Source of the DNA: a virus
Strand: one strand, 5' to 3'
Length of the DNA stretch: 64,000 nt
Virus record (IMG/VR): IMGVR_UViG_3300050821_003948
Span: 1 to 64,000 of that record
Positions 40,342 through 47,408 of this stretch are shown in pieces. The notes beneath the pieces are model-generated. The model was not told where the DNA came from, searched no databases, and was given only the letters and a program-made list of their open reading frames with translations. Position 1 is the first letter of the stretch. Every line of letters starts with the position of its first letter. A program made the translations under genes and the position numbers.

Positions 40342-40524
40342 ATGTTTGAAATTGGCGGGAGTGCCCTGGACGCGGCAAAGCCGGCCTCCGAAAGGCTTGC
40401 TGACGCGCAGCGTCAAGTCTGGAAAGCAGAGAAACAGATCAAGGCGTGGCAAGACGAATTGGACAAGGCGAGAAACGAACTTGTCAAACTGGACGTTTGG
40501 CCGCGTCCCGAAGGTTGGTATTGA
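40342..40524 (+). CDS. Small coiled-coil protein
   Basis: 60 residues: SERLADAQRQVWKAEKQIKA then WQDELDKARNELVKLDVWPR. One helix. Unknown. Confidence 0.6.
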   Translation: MFEIGGSALDAAKPASERLADAQRQVWKAEKQIKAWQDELDKARNELVKLDVWPRPEGWY

Positions 40525-40549
40525 TAAGCGATTAACATGGAGAACCACA

Positions 40550-40945
40550 ATGTCTTTGACCGCAACCCAAATGAGCATGATGCCGGATCGCCGCCGCCTT
40601 CGAGCAGAGACCGTGGCCCACCAAATCCTCTTTGCTCTTGAGGTCTGGATTGACCGCTACGAGCGCCTTGAAAGGCATATCGAGACCGAAGCCAAGGACA
40701 ACAAGGAGGATTATAGAGGCAATCCTCACGTCCGGCGCGACTTGTACCGAGAGATATTTGCCGCGCTCTATGCAGTCGGCGTCGAAGTCATCACTGACGC
40801 CGACCGAGCCGCCGCCGGCTTGGAATGGCGCAACGAAAAGGGCATGACCGAAACCGAACTGCGCGCTATGGATGCTAGGCTGACTGAGACACTCTACAGC
40901 ACCAAGCCCCTGAATATCAGGATCGAAGATACGCCGCTCGCGTAG
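40550..40945 (+). CDS. Helical early protein
   Basis: 131 residues: RLRAETVAHQILFALEVWID, RYERLERHIETEAKDNKEDY, LYAVGVEVITDADRAAAGLE. No recognised family. Confidence 0.65.
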   Translation: MSLTATQMSMMPDRRRLRAETVAHQILFALEVWIDRYERLERHIETEAKDNKEDYRGNPHVRRDLYREIFAALYAVGVEVITDADRAAAGLEWRNEKGMTETELRAMDARLTETLYSTKPLNIRIEDTPLA

Positions 40946-40974
40946 CAACCGACATATGGCCAACGAGCAGGGGA

Positions 40975-41229
40975 ATGACGATGGGTTGTCCAGTTCCGGT
41001 TTTTTGCAAGCATTGCGGTGATGCTCTTGACGTGTACGAGCCGCCTGAGCGCCGGTTCTGTTCTGAGGACTGTGCGATGGAATACATCCTCTACGCGCCT
41101 GAGGCGCAGCTACGGGCCGATGTAGCGGCAGAGGGAAAGGATTGGGATACCGAAGTTGCAACGGCAATGACGTGTTTTGAAATAGCCCTAGCCGACGCCC
41201 TGTTTGATGAGGCGACAAAAGAAAAGTAA
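40975..41229 (+). CDS. Zinc-finger-like protein
   Basis: 84 residues. PVFCKHCGDALDVYEPPERR then FCSEDCAMEYILYA form a CxxC...CxxxC treble-clef or zinc-ribbon. GCAGGGGA precedes the ATG. Unknown partner. Confidence 0.65.
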   Translation: MTMGCPVPVFCKHCGDALDVYEPPERRFCSEDCAMEYILYAPEAQLRADVAAEGKDWDTEVATAMTCFEIALADALFDEATKEK

Positions 41230-41253
41230 CAAGAGATATTTCGGGAGAACAAC

Positions 41254-41493
41254 ATGGGCATGTGTTTGGATTCGACGCCCGAAATGGGCGAGTACAGCGT
41301 AGAGGTCCGCCGCGAGTCGTTCTACTTGCGCGGAGAGGATTCCTACTTCGAAGAGAGACGCCACGCCATCCAGGTCTACCCAAGCTCGGAAGGGCGGCAC
41401 AGCCAAGGCACCGTAGAAATTCTGATTGAGGATATTCCGAAGATCAGAGCGGCACTCGATGCCGTCGAAAACTACCTGTTAAACAAGAGCTAA
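41254..41493 (+). CDS. Small early protein
   Basis: 79 residues: GEYSVEVRRESFYLRGEDSY, GTVEILIEDIPKIRAALDAV. Beta then helix. Unknown; GGGAGAA precedes the ATG. Confidence 0.65.
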   Translation: MGMCLDSTPEMGEYSVEVRRESFYLRGEDSYFEERRHAIQVYPSSEGRHSQGTVEILIEDIPKIRAALDAVENYLLNKS

Positions 41494-41505
41494 CAGGGAC
41501 CGCAG

Positions 41506-41592
41506 ATGCCGTGGCATGAATGGCTCTTAGTAGGACTGATTGTGCTGGGCGTGGCCCGATTTATCTACTGGCAATGGACATGGGGAAAATGA
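41506..41592 (+). CDS. 28-residue single-helix membrane peptide
   Basis: WHEWLLVGLIVLGVARFIYW plus QWTWGK: one membrane helix flanked by tryptophans. The stop overlaps the next start (ATGATG). Similar in kind to the 38-residue cassette peptide at 45278-45394 but not in sequence. Confidence 0.5.
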   Translation: MPWHEWLLVGLIVLGVARFIYWQWTWGK

Positions 41593-41792
41593 TGGGCGAT
41601 CCGAAAGACGAACCGCAGCGCCTAACAATCGATGAGATTGAGGCGCTTTTGAATTCCGATACTGACATCGAACTCGACATTTTGCCGAATGGCGAAATAC
41701 GCGCGAACAAATCAAAGGAGAAGGTGGGGCCGTTCAAGGTCCTGACCATGCGCGAAAAGCTCGGCGGGGAATACGGGTTCTCCCGACAGTAG
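41589..41792 (+). CDS. Small protein
   Basis: 67 residues: RLTIDEIEALLNSDTDIELD, EKVGPFKVLTMREKLGGEYG. Overlaps the membrane peptide gene. Unknown. Confidence 0.6.
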   Translation: MMGDPKDEPQRLTIDEIEALLNSDTDIELDILPNGEIRANKSKEKVGPFKVLTMREKLGGEYGFSRQ

Positions 41793-41817
41793 ACAAGTTA
41801 ACACGAAGGAGCTGGGA

Positions 41818-42240
41818 ATGAGCGTCAAAGAAATCACAGCAGAAGAAACCGGCAAGATCGCCGGCATTCTCGAAACCAAATGGTCCGAAATGTCATCGGA
41901 CAATACGCGGCTAACTGCTGAAAATGAGTCGCTGAATGTCTCGCTCGATTTAATGACGCAAGACCGTAATTACTGGCGGGAGCGTGCCGAAACGCGCGAA
42001 AGGGAACGGGACCGCGCGCGCACTGAGCGAGAATATATGTTGCAGCAGTGGCTCGGAGTAATCGCCATTGCCGAGGAAACCAAGAACGAAGTATTGAGCG
42101 GACGAATCTCGCGGACGGGAGCGGAACAAAAATCGGCCACGTTAACAGATGCCGCTGAAAGTGAATTGAAACGGCTGGGAGCGAAGTATGGCGGGAACAA
42201 CAATCCTACCGCCGCCTTGGTTGCCACTATTCCTTTGTAG
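41818..42240 (+). CDS. Coiled-coil protein, last gene of the early cluster
   Basis: 140 residues: ENESLNVSLDLMTQDRNYWR, ERERDRARTEREYMLQQWLG. Long charged coiled coil. GAAGGAGCTGGGA precedes the ATG. Its 3' end overlaps, tail to tail, the minus-strand zinc-ribbon gene by 14 nt. Confidence 0.65.
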   Translation: MSVKEITAEETGKIAGILETKWSEMSSDNTRLTAENESLNVSLDLMTQDRNYWRERAETRERERDRARTEREYMLQQWLGVIAIAEETKNEVLSGRISRTGAEQKSATLTDAAESELKRLGAKYGGNNNPTAALVATIPL

Positions 42241-42394
42241 GCTTCAACGAATAGGTCACCGACTTAACCACACGCTCGCACTTCGGACACCAGAAATTCT
42301 GAATCGCAAGATCAGCGCGGCTCGGGTGAAGATCGATATCCGATTCGACAATCTTGCCGTGGCACACCGGACAGGTGCCGTTGGGGAGGCGCAT
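42227..42394 (-). CDS. 55-residue zinc-ribbon protein
   Basis: LPNGTCPVCHGKIVESDIDL and QNFWCPKCERVVKSVTYSLK: two CPxC knuckles of a classic zinc ribbon. Converges with the early cluster; last leftward gene of the lysis region. Unknown. Confidence 0.65.
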   Translation of the reverse strand: MRLPNGTCPVCHGKIVESDIDLHPSRADLAIQNFWCPKCERVVKSVTYSLKPTKE

Positions 42395-42400
42395 AGCGGT

Positions 42401-42838
42401 TCACGGCGGCAGCGCCGGCGAGTTTCTTCTTGGTGTAGCGTTATTGTTATCGATGATGATCAGCGCCGCCGCTATTTGCCGGTTGATGTCAGTGATCTGC
42501 GCCTGGATCAGATCGATCCGTTTGTCGGTGGCTGTATTGATGGCGTCGATTGTTTTTTGCTCGACCGGTTCGTGAGCAAGCCGCGGAGCGATGATCCTCA
42601 ATTGCGATTCAAGGCCATTTAATCTGTCTTTTAATTCCGTCGAACTGCGGATCAAATCATCGCGGTTCGTATTGTAATAGAGAAGGGATTGATTGCGATC
42701 CGCTGTCGCCACGTCCTTAACGCTGGAAAATTCGTTCTGAAAAATAGTCCAGCCAGCGCCCGCTAAAGATATGCAGATAGCAGCGCCGCCAACAACCGTT
42801 GCCCAAGACAGTTGAAGATCACCCCTCCCGTCAGCCAC
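42401..42838 (-). CDS. Membrane-anchored coiled-coil protein (inner spanin candidate)
   Basis: 145 residues. N-terminal hydrophobic segment VVGGAAICISLAGAGWTIFQ (15-34), then a long periplasmic helix (STELKDRLNGLESQLRIIAP, NTATDKRIDLIQAQITDINR) and proline-rich end: the layout of i-spanins. Located in the lysis region. No embedded outer-spanin lipoprotein seen. Confidence 0.5.
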   Translation of the reverse strand: MADGRGDLQLSWATVVGGAAICISLAGAGWTIFQNEFSSVKDVATADRNQSLLYYNTNRDDLIRSSTELKDRLNGLESQLRIIAPRLAHEPVEQKTIDAINTATDKRIDLIQAQITDINRQIAAALIIIDNNNATPRRNSPALPP

Positions 42839-42839
42839 A

Positions 42840-43331
42840 TCACGGCCCGACTATTTCAAACGGCACTGGCGGCTGGGTGAACACTTTGGTTTTGATCGGA
42901 TTGATCTGATAAACGCCCTGGAACACATAGTTGTACTTTCCCGGCGCAAGGTCGCGCGGCAACTCGACGGGACGATCATGTTTGGTGCAATTGATTCCGG
43001 GATCAATATAGTTGCCGTTCAAAAAGTGCATGAAGCCGCCCGTTCTATCTCCGCTCGGAACGATAGGGCCAGCAATCATGCGAATGCCTGTCCCTGGAAC
43101 GCCGGGACGTATCTGGCAGACATCGACGTGCAAGGTGATAATGTCGCCCGAACGATGAGGCACATCCGGAAGAAGCATGATGCTGTGAACGACGACGGGA
43201 TCGGGATCGTCAAAGAATTCCCAATAGACCGTCACGCAAACAACAATGATCCAGCTTGCCGTTGCTGCCGGCGTGAGGCGATGAAGCCATTTCAGCAAGC
43301 AGGTCATTTCCCAATGTTGCTCGTGATCCAT
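42840..43331 (-). CDS. Membrane-anchored lysis-region protein
   Basis: 163 residues from ATG 43331. TASWIIVVCVTVYWEFFDDP is a signal anchor; the rest is a beta-sandwich-like domain (SGDIITLHVDVCQIRPGVPG, GKYNYVFQGVYQINPIKTK). Cysteines suggest periplasmic location. Known as a recurrent uncharacterised phage protein type; function not assigned. Confidence 0.6.
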   Translation of the reverse strand: MDHEQHWEMTCLLKWLHRLTPAATASWIIVVCVTVYWEFFDDPDPVVVHSIMLLPDVPHRSGDIITLHVDVCQIRPGVPGTGIRMIAGPIVPSGDRTGGFMHFLNGNYIDPGINCTKHDRPVELPRDLAPGKYNYVFQGVYQINPIKTKVFTQPPVPFEIVGP

Positions 43332-43537
43332 GCCCAGGATTTGAGTATACCACCGATGCCTACGAAGACCGCGCCGAGAACCCAAACGAGCCTCCAAATC
43401 AATTGGCCGGCTTTGTAAGCATCCATGATCGGTTTGGCCTCTTTCTGAAACGCCTCTAACTCATCGAGACGTTCGTCGATAGACTTTTGGTGAGGCATCC
43501 AGCTTCCCAGCGCAGCAACCGCAGTGTTCACGTTCAC
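43304..43537 (-). CDS. Small membrane protein (holin/accessory candidate)
   Basis: 77 residues: amphipathic KSIDERLDELEAFQKEAKPI then one membrane span LIWRLVWVLGAVFVGIGGIL. The helix-plus-TM layout resembles phage holin-like accessory proteins. Overlaps the next gene by 28 nt. Confidence 0.6.
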   Translation of the reverse strand: MNVNTAVAALGSWMPHQKSIDERLDELEAFQKEAKPIMDAYKAGQLIWRLVWVLGAVFVGIGGILKSWAWITSNIGK

Positions 43538-43632
43538 ACCTGATTCCTACAATCGTACCATGACGAAAGGACTCCCCACTCTCATCCTTAAGTACCATTA
43601 CACAGGTTTGGTTCAGTACGAAAGTATGGGCC

Positions 43633-44313
43633 TCACTTATCCGTAAGCATATATCCCGCCAGTACGTCCGCACGAGAGGCGCCAAGCGAATGTCCTGTGA
43701 TGACAATTTCTTCGGTATCCTTCAAAAGAGGTTTTATCACTGCCCAGGTCTCATCCATGCCGAGCAGAAAACCACCCCACATTGGACCAAAGGTCGGATG
43801 ACTGACGGCAGGCGCAAATCCGACCAGGTCGCGGAGCCAATCGAGCATGGTGTAGGAGCCGCGAAAAACCACATAGGCGATTGTTCGGGTGTTGCCGACA
43901 GGACCACCAAAGCTGATGCCCCAGGCGACGCCGGTCGTGTCCTGTCGCTCATCCCATACGAAAGGAGGGTCGCCGGGATAGGCATAGATCGCCCTGCAAA
44001 GGGCGGCAGCGTGACCATGCTGTGCGGGTAGCCCTGCCGCGCCTTCATCGTAAAGACGCATATGGTGCCATGCGAAGAGGCCAAGCGGGTCGTTATCGTC
44101 GGGTTTAGCACTGACAAACGAAAGCACCGTGGGATGGACAAAGTTCAATTTCAACGCCGGAATAGTGATCGGCAAATCCGTTACGCGGTCGTGTTCAAGC
44201 GGCCCGGTGCGATTGCAGTAGCTCACGCTTTCCGTAAGCGAGCCGAGAAGCCCGGCGAATCTTGCTTCGCCGGGCTTCGGTTCGCCGAACACGATGCGGC
44301 GGATGAGGGGCAT
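43633..44313 (-). CDS. Class-3 lipase-like protein, truncated after the nucleophile elbow
   Basis: 226 residues; ATG overlaps the upstream stop (TAATG). VVFRGSYTMLDWLRDL (148-163) and GHSLGASRA (207-215, Ser209) are hallmarks of alpha/beta-hydrolase class-3 lipases. It ends 12 residues after the elbow, so the catalytic Asp and His region is absent; downstream frames do not restore it. Either inactive remnant or a binding domain. Adjacent outer-membrane barrel suggests envelope modification. Confidence 0.7.
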   Translation of the reverse strand: MPLIRRIVFGEPKPGEARFAGLLGSLTESVSYCNRTGPLEHDRVTDLPITIPALKLNFVHPTVLSFVSAKPDDNDPLGLFAWHHMRLYDEGAAGLPAQHGHAAALCRAIYAYPGDPPFVWDERQDTTGVAWGISFGGPVGNTRTIAYVVFRGSYTMLDWLRDLVGFAPAVSHPTFGPMWGGFLLGMDETWAVIKPLLKDTEEIVITGHSLGASRADVLAGYMLTDK

Positions 44314-45125
44314 TATAGACCGAAGTCGTAGCTCAGCCGCGTCCAATACTGCGTGCCGAGATTGGCGCCGGCACCGAACGTGAGCGGAGCGCCGTTGGTG
44401 GCAAACACGTTGCCCATGCTAAAACCCTTGACGGGGAACGCGATGCCGGCAGAGGCGTCGATAGCGCCGCCGTTGGGCTTGCCGTTGGTACCGAGCGTTG
44501 GCCAGATGAAGCCGCCCGTGACCATCGGATAGACGCCGACTGTGGTGCCATTGGCCATGCCGAACGAGCCGCTGACCCCGGCTTCCTTGAGGCCCACACC
44601 GATGTATTGCTTGGGTGTCCCCACCGGGACAGTCGGGGTGATCGGCGTGATGGTCGGAAACAAGTTGACGTTACCGAGCGTAGGAAGGGCCGCGAGGACG
44701 CGCTGCAGCCACTCGACGCCGATATCGAATTCCTGCGTCGAGGACCACCGGCTTGCGATTGACGCGCTGGCGGCGCTTGTGGTGGCCGTGGCGCCTACCG
44801 TGTTGGTGCCCGTGATGTTCTGCCAGGCGCCCGTGAACTTACCCCTGCACCAGCCGATGGCGCAGTTGCCGATGTAGCCGAATTCACCGCCCACAGCGCC
44901 GCCGGTTGCCGTGAGATTGCCGGATGCGAAGCTCGTGGCGAAAACGTTGGTGCCACTCACATTGGCTTGGGCAACGTCGGCTTCGGTCAGGATGCCGACG
45001 TACCAGCCGGAACCGGCCGTAGCCGCCGCAGGAGCTTTGAGAAATGGCACAGGCATATCCGCCGCCATCGCAGCGGTCGAAGTCAGGAGCGCGAGGCCCC
45101 CGAGGATTCCAAACAGTTTGCGCAT
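44313..45125 (-). CDS. Outer-membrane beta-barrel (porin-family) protein
   Basis: 270 residues. Signal peptide MRKLFGILGGLALLTSTAAM then AADMPVPFLKAP, the usual N-terminus of alphaproteobacterial porin-family barrels; GWYVGILTEADV, WCRGKFTGAWQNI, GVGLKEAGVSGSFGMANGTT and the aromatic end YWTRLSYDFGL are barrel strands with the C-terminal insertion signal. CGGAGAAGATC precedes the ATG. Likely placed in the host outer membrane after lysogeny, possibly altering phage adsorption. Confidence 0.8.
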   Translation of the reverse strand: MRKLFGILGGLALLTSTAAMAADMPVPFLKAPAAATAGSGWYVGILTEADVAQANVSGTNVFATSFASGNLTATGGAVGGEFGYIGNCAIGWCRGKFTGAWQNITGTNTVGATATTSAASASIASRWSSTQEFDIGVEWLQRVLAALPTLGNVNLFPTITPITPTVPVGTPKQYIGVGLKEAGVSGSFGMANGTTVGVYPMVTGGFIWPTLGTNGKPNGGAIDASAGIAFPVKGFSMGNVFATNGAPLTFGAGANLGTQYWTRLSYDFGL

Positions 45126-45206
45126 GATCTTCTCCGATGAGTTGAACTTTACGCAGACTGCTCTAGCAGATTCAGTTGTGGCTTTGCTGCAACATACCGG
45201 ATTAGT

Positions 45207-45270
45207 TTTGTTTGGTTAGCTTGGCTACCTTGGCTCTCACACCACCGAGAGGGTTTTACGGCCATAGAGT
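45207..45270 (+). repeat. Family A repeat A4, left end of mini-cassette
   Basis: Plus strand TTTTGTTTGGTTAGCTTGGC, TACCTTGGCTCTCA, GGTTTTACGGCCATAGAGTC. Inverted partner of A5. Confidence 0.9.
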
Positions 45271-45277
45271 CTTGCAA

Positions 45278-45394
45278 TCACCCGAGATATATCTTCGCGC
45301 CAATGAGAACCACCCACATTCCAACGCCGACAATTGCGATGGCGCGTATTGTTTGTTCAATTGGTCCACACTCCTTCCACGGCGTCATCTTCAT
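45278..45394 (-). CDS. 38-residue membrane peptide in a 0.26-kb inverted-repeat cassette
   Basis: Begins MKMTPWKECGPIEQ, then membrane helix IRAIAIVGVGMWVVLIG and KIYLG. It is the only gene between inverted family A repeats A4 and A5; the start context TTCGAGAAAATGAA belongs to the right-end sequence shared with A6. Possible holin-like, toxin-like or regulatory membrane peptide; unknown. Confidence 0.6.
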   Translation of the reverse strand: MKMTPWKECGPIEQTIRAIAIVGVGMWVVLIGAKIYLG

Positions 45395-45467
45395 TTTCTC
45401 GAACCCCAATGGCCGTAAGAATCTCACAGAACTTTTGAGAGACTAGGTAGCCAAGCTAACAAACAAA
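45390..45467 (-). repeat. Family A repeat A5, right end of mini-cassette
   Basis: TTCATTTTCTCGAACC, AATGGCCGTAAGAATCTCAC, AGAACTTTTG, then GGTAGCCAAGCTAACAAACA. It begins at the stop of the upstream 105-residue gene (2 nt) and includes the start codon of the peptide. Confidence 0.9.
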
Positions 45468-45468
45468 T

Positions 45469-45786
45469 TCAGTACTGATCCGCCGCCGATATCGCCGGAC
45501 CTTTGCCCAAAATGCCGATGATGATCTGAACGTCCGAATCGAGTGTCGGCAATTCAGCGAGCGCTTGCGCGATCAGTGGCTTTGACTTTTCATAAAGCGC
45601 TTGGCTCTGAGCAAGCAACGGCTTCGCATTTTCGTAGAGCACATCCCACTGTTGAAATAGCGGCGCGTTCTCCCGCAGTGTATGCACCAACGCGGCGATG
45701 CCCGGCGCGTCGGCTTCGAGCTTGGCGATTTGCGCGTCGCTCAAACCTTCCGCGTGGCCTGCCATTTCCAGGAGGAAGTTGCTCAT
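45469..45786 (-). CDS. Lysis-region helical protein
   Basis: 105 residues: SDAQIAKLEADAPGIAALVH, LYEKSKPLIAQALAELPTLD. Helical; similar small proteins follow holins in related phages. TAATG overlap with the holin-like gene. Function unknown. Confidence 0.65.
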   Translation of the reverse strand: MSNFLLEMAGHAEGLSDAQIAKLEADAPGIAALVHTLRENAPLFQQWDVLYENAKPLLAQSQALYEKSKPLIAQALAELPTLDSDVQIIIGILGKGPAISAADQY

Positions 45787-46121
45787 TACGCGGCCTTTTG
45801 CGCGACAGCTTGCGCCGCTGCAATCGTACCCACCACCTTCTCGCTCGGCGTAGCCGCTGCAATGGGCGGCTCAGTCAAAATGGCCTTGACCTGCGGCAAC
45901 GATGCCGCCGCGTCGATACGCGCTTGGCTACCCATACCCATGCCACTGATGGTGGTATTAACAGCAGAGCCGATAAACGCGATGATGCCGCACCACGCAG
46001 CAACTATCGGAATCCAAGCGGGCGGAATGGCGTTCGTAAGAACGAGTGTTCCCTGACTTATACCGATTGCGATGGTGACGATAATGCTGATCGTGAATCG
46101 CCATTTCGGGTCGATGCTCAT
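45786..46121 (-). CDS. Holin-like membrane protein
   Basis: 111 residues. TM1 WRFTISIIVTIAIGISQGTL (7-26), TM2 IPIVAAWCGIIAFIGSAVNT (36-55), then a soluble Ala-rich tail. Coupled by ATGA to the endolysin, the normal holin position. Would form the lethal membrane lesion that lets the endolysin out (family role). Confidence 0.75.
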   Translation of the reverse strand: MSIDPKWRFTISIIVTIAIGISQGTLVLTNAIPPAWIPIVAAWCGIIAFIGSAVNTTISGMGMGSQARIDAAASLPQVKAILTEPPIAAATPSEKVVGTIAAAQAVAQKAA

Positions 46122-46702
46122 GTTATTCCTCCTGCCGGAATCATCTTGACCGCGTCGTTACCAATTTCAACCGAACGTCGAATCCAGTCTTTGCCGAAAT
46201 ACTGAAAGCCGCGCAGCGCCTTGTAGTAAGCCTCACGCTGCGCAGTGAATGCGCTGATAACCGCGTAGGAGTTTGTGACACCCTTCACCGCCGCCTCAGT
46301 CTGTGGCCCCCATACACGATCCGCCGTGATGCCGAGCGCACGTTGCAAGATCAGAGTGGCCGCACCGGGCCCGGCATTCACCGCCTCATCGAAAAACTGC
46401 AAGTCCAACCCTGGCGGCAGTTTCGGGCATTCCGGAAGCCAATAGGAATTGTAATAGATGTCCGCGCCCTCATCGCGGCTGATCTTGCTCACATCTTGCA
46501 GCGGCAGACCTTTGCCTTTGCGATAGGCGTCATACTCGCGCTGGATAATGCCGCACATCGTCTCGCCGCCCGGATCGTGAGCATCGTTTGAGAAGTTACG
46601 GCGATTGCTCCAATCGTTTGGGAGAGGACATTCCTGAATCAAAGTGAAAGGCCAGCACGCGGCGAAGCGCGGATCGGCAAGTGCTGTTGCTGCGTCGGTC
46701 AT
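46118..46702 (-). CDS. Endolysin, GH108-type with peptidoglycan-binding region
   Basis: 194 residues from ATG 46702. LIQECPLPNDWSNRRNFSND and AHDPGGETMCGIIQREYDAY (21-60): candidate catalytic Glu24 and the DPGGET motif of GH108 N-acetylmuramidases. QFFDEAVNAGPGAATLILQR then ALGITADRVWGPQTEAAVKG matches the PG_binding_3 region. Cleaves murein at lysis. No signal peptide, so holin-dependent. Confidence 0.85.
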   Translation of the reverse strand: MTDAATALADPRFAACWPFTLIQECPLPNDWSNRRNFSNDAHDPGGETMCGIIQREYDAYRKGKGLPLQDVSKISRDEGADIYYNSYWLPECPKLPPGLDLQFFDEAVNAGPGAATLILQRALGITADRVWGPQTEAAVKGVTNSYAVISAFTAQREAYYKALRGFQYFGKDWIRRSVEIGNDAVKMIPAGGIT

Positions 46703-46881
46703 GGCTTCAAAAACCACACATAATAACCGTGAGCCACCATCACGCTCAAAACCCCACTTGCGACAACTCCGAGCCCGAGAATGACGCGCTGAAACCCCGT
46801 CAACCTTTCCTCAAGCGGATCGTTGACCGAGTCCGGTCTTTCAACCTGCACAACGGGAGCGTGACCAAAATGCCTGCTCAC
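46699..46881 (-). CDS. Small membrane protein with repeat-derived N-terminus
   Basis: 60 residues. Residues 5-20 (FGHAPVVQVERPDSVN) are from family B repeat B14; TM span RVILGLGVVASGVLSVMVAH (32-51). Overlaps endolysin and upstream gene by ATGA. Could be a second holin or antiholin-like factor. Confidence 0.65.
   Translation of the reverse strand: MSRHFGHAPVVQVERPDSVNDPLEERLTGFQRVILGLGVVASGVLSVMVAHGYYVWFLKP
46822..46867 (+). repeat. Family B repeat, copy B14 (in-frame N-terminal)
   Basis: Plus strand GTTGACCGAGTCCGGTC ... GGAGCGTGACCAAAA; read on the minus strand as GHAP ... RPDSVN. Confidence 0.8.
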
Positions 46882-47105
46882 GAATTCAATCCCTTTATCT
46901 GCTCAGGAGTCGCCTGGGGAATCCCACCATGCGCATCGGAAATCAGAATAGCACCGCGTTTCGTCAAGTGCATCCCCGCATTGAGCGCCGTCCACATGCC
47001 GATGGAGAGAATCTGTTGCGTCGGCTTCCCCTTATTCACGATCACGCAAACACCTTCGACGCCTTCCATGAAGCCAACCCAGACATCTTCGACGGAAAGG
47101 ACCAT
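46878..47105 (-). CDS. Small lysis-region protein
   Basis: 75 residues from ATG 47105 (AGGA 10 nt upstream; the frame extends to GTG 47150). VEDVWVGFMEGVEGVCVIVN, HLTKRGAILISDAHGGIPQA. Unknown. Confidence 0.6.
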   Translation of the reverse strand: MVLSVEDVWVGFMEGVEGVCVIVNKGKPTQQILSIGMWTALNAGMHLTKRGAILISDAHGGIPQATPEQIKGLNS

Positions 47106-47159
47106 TGCGTAATTCCTGATTCTATCACGCTTGACCCTGACTCCGCGCACTACATCACG

Positions 47160-47408
47160 TCAAGACTTCGGCCCTTGTTTGCGCAGATTATTGACGATTC
47201 CCACAAGTTGATCGCCAGCCATCGGAGCACCGTGACGCCCACGACCAAAGAACTGATCCGCGTCGATTTCAGTTGAACGCCTGCGGCCTTTGCGCGGATT
47301 GTCTTTCGGTCCCCAGTAGCAGACAATTTCGATGAGCGATGGCCATGTCTCATCGGCTTCGATGGATTTGACGCGCGCGAGGTCGCCTGAGAGCTCTGGT
47401 CTAGGCAT
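47160..47408 (-). CDS. Small basic protein
   Basis: 82 residues from ATG 47408, which overlaps the stop of the giant virion gene (ATGCCTAG). SIEADETWPSLIEIVCYWGP, GRRRSTEIDADQFFGRGRHG. Unknown. Confidence 0.6.
   Translation of the reverse strand: MPRPELSGDLARVKSIEADETWPSLIEIVCYWGPKDNPRKGRRRSTEIDADQFFGRGRHGAPMAGDQLVGIVNNLRKQGPKS

Noticed and set aside
32600-42240. CRISPR array or tRNA cluster in the early region
   Set aside because: Junction motifs recur, but there are no regularly spaced direct repeats with unique spacers, and no cloverleaf-like sequence with a T-loop GTTCRANYC was noticed.
43461-43706. Minus-strand 81-residue frame overlapping the lipase end
   Set aside because: Considered as the missing lipase C-terminus, but it shows no lipase Asp/His motifs and overlaps the lipase in another frame.
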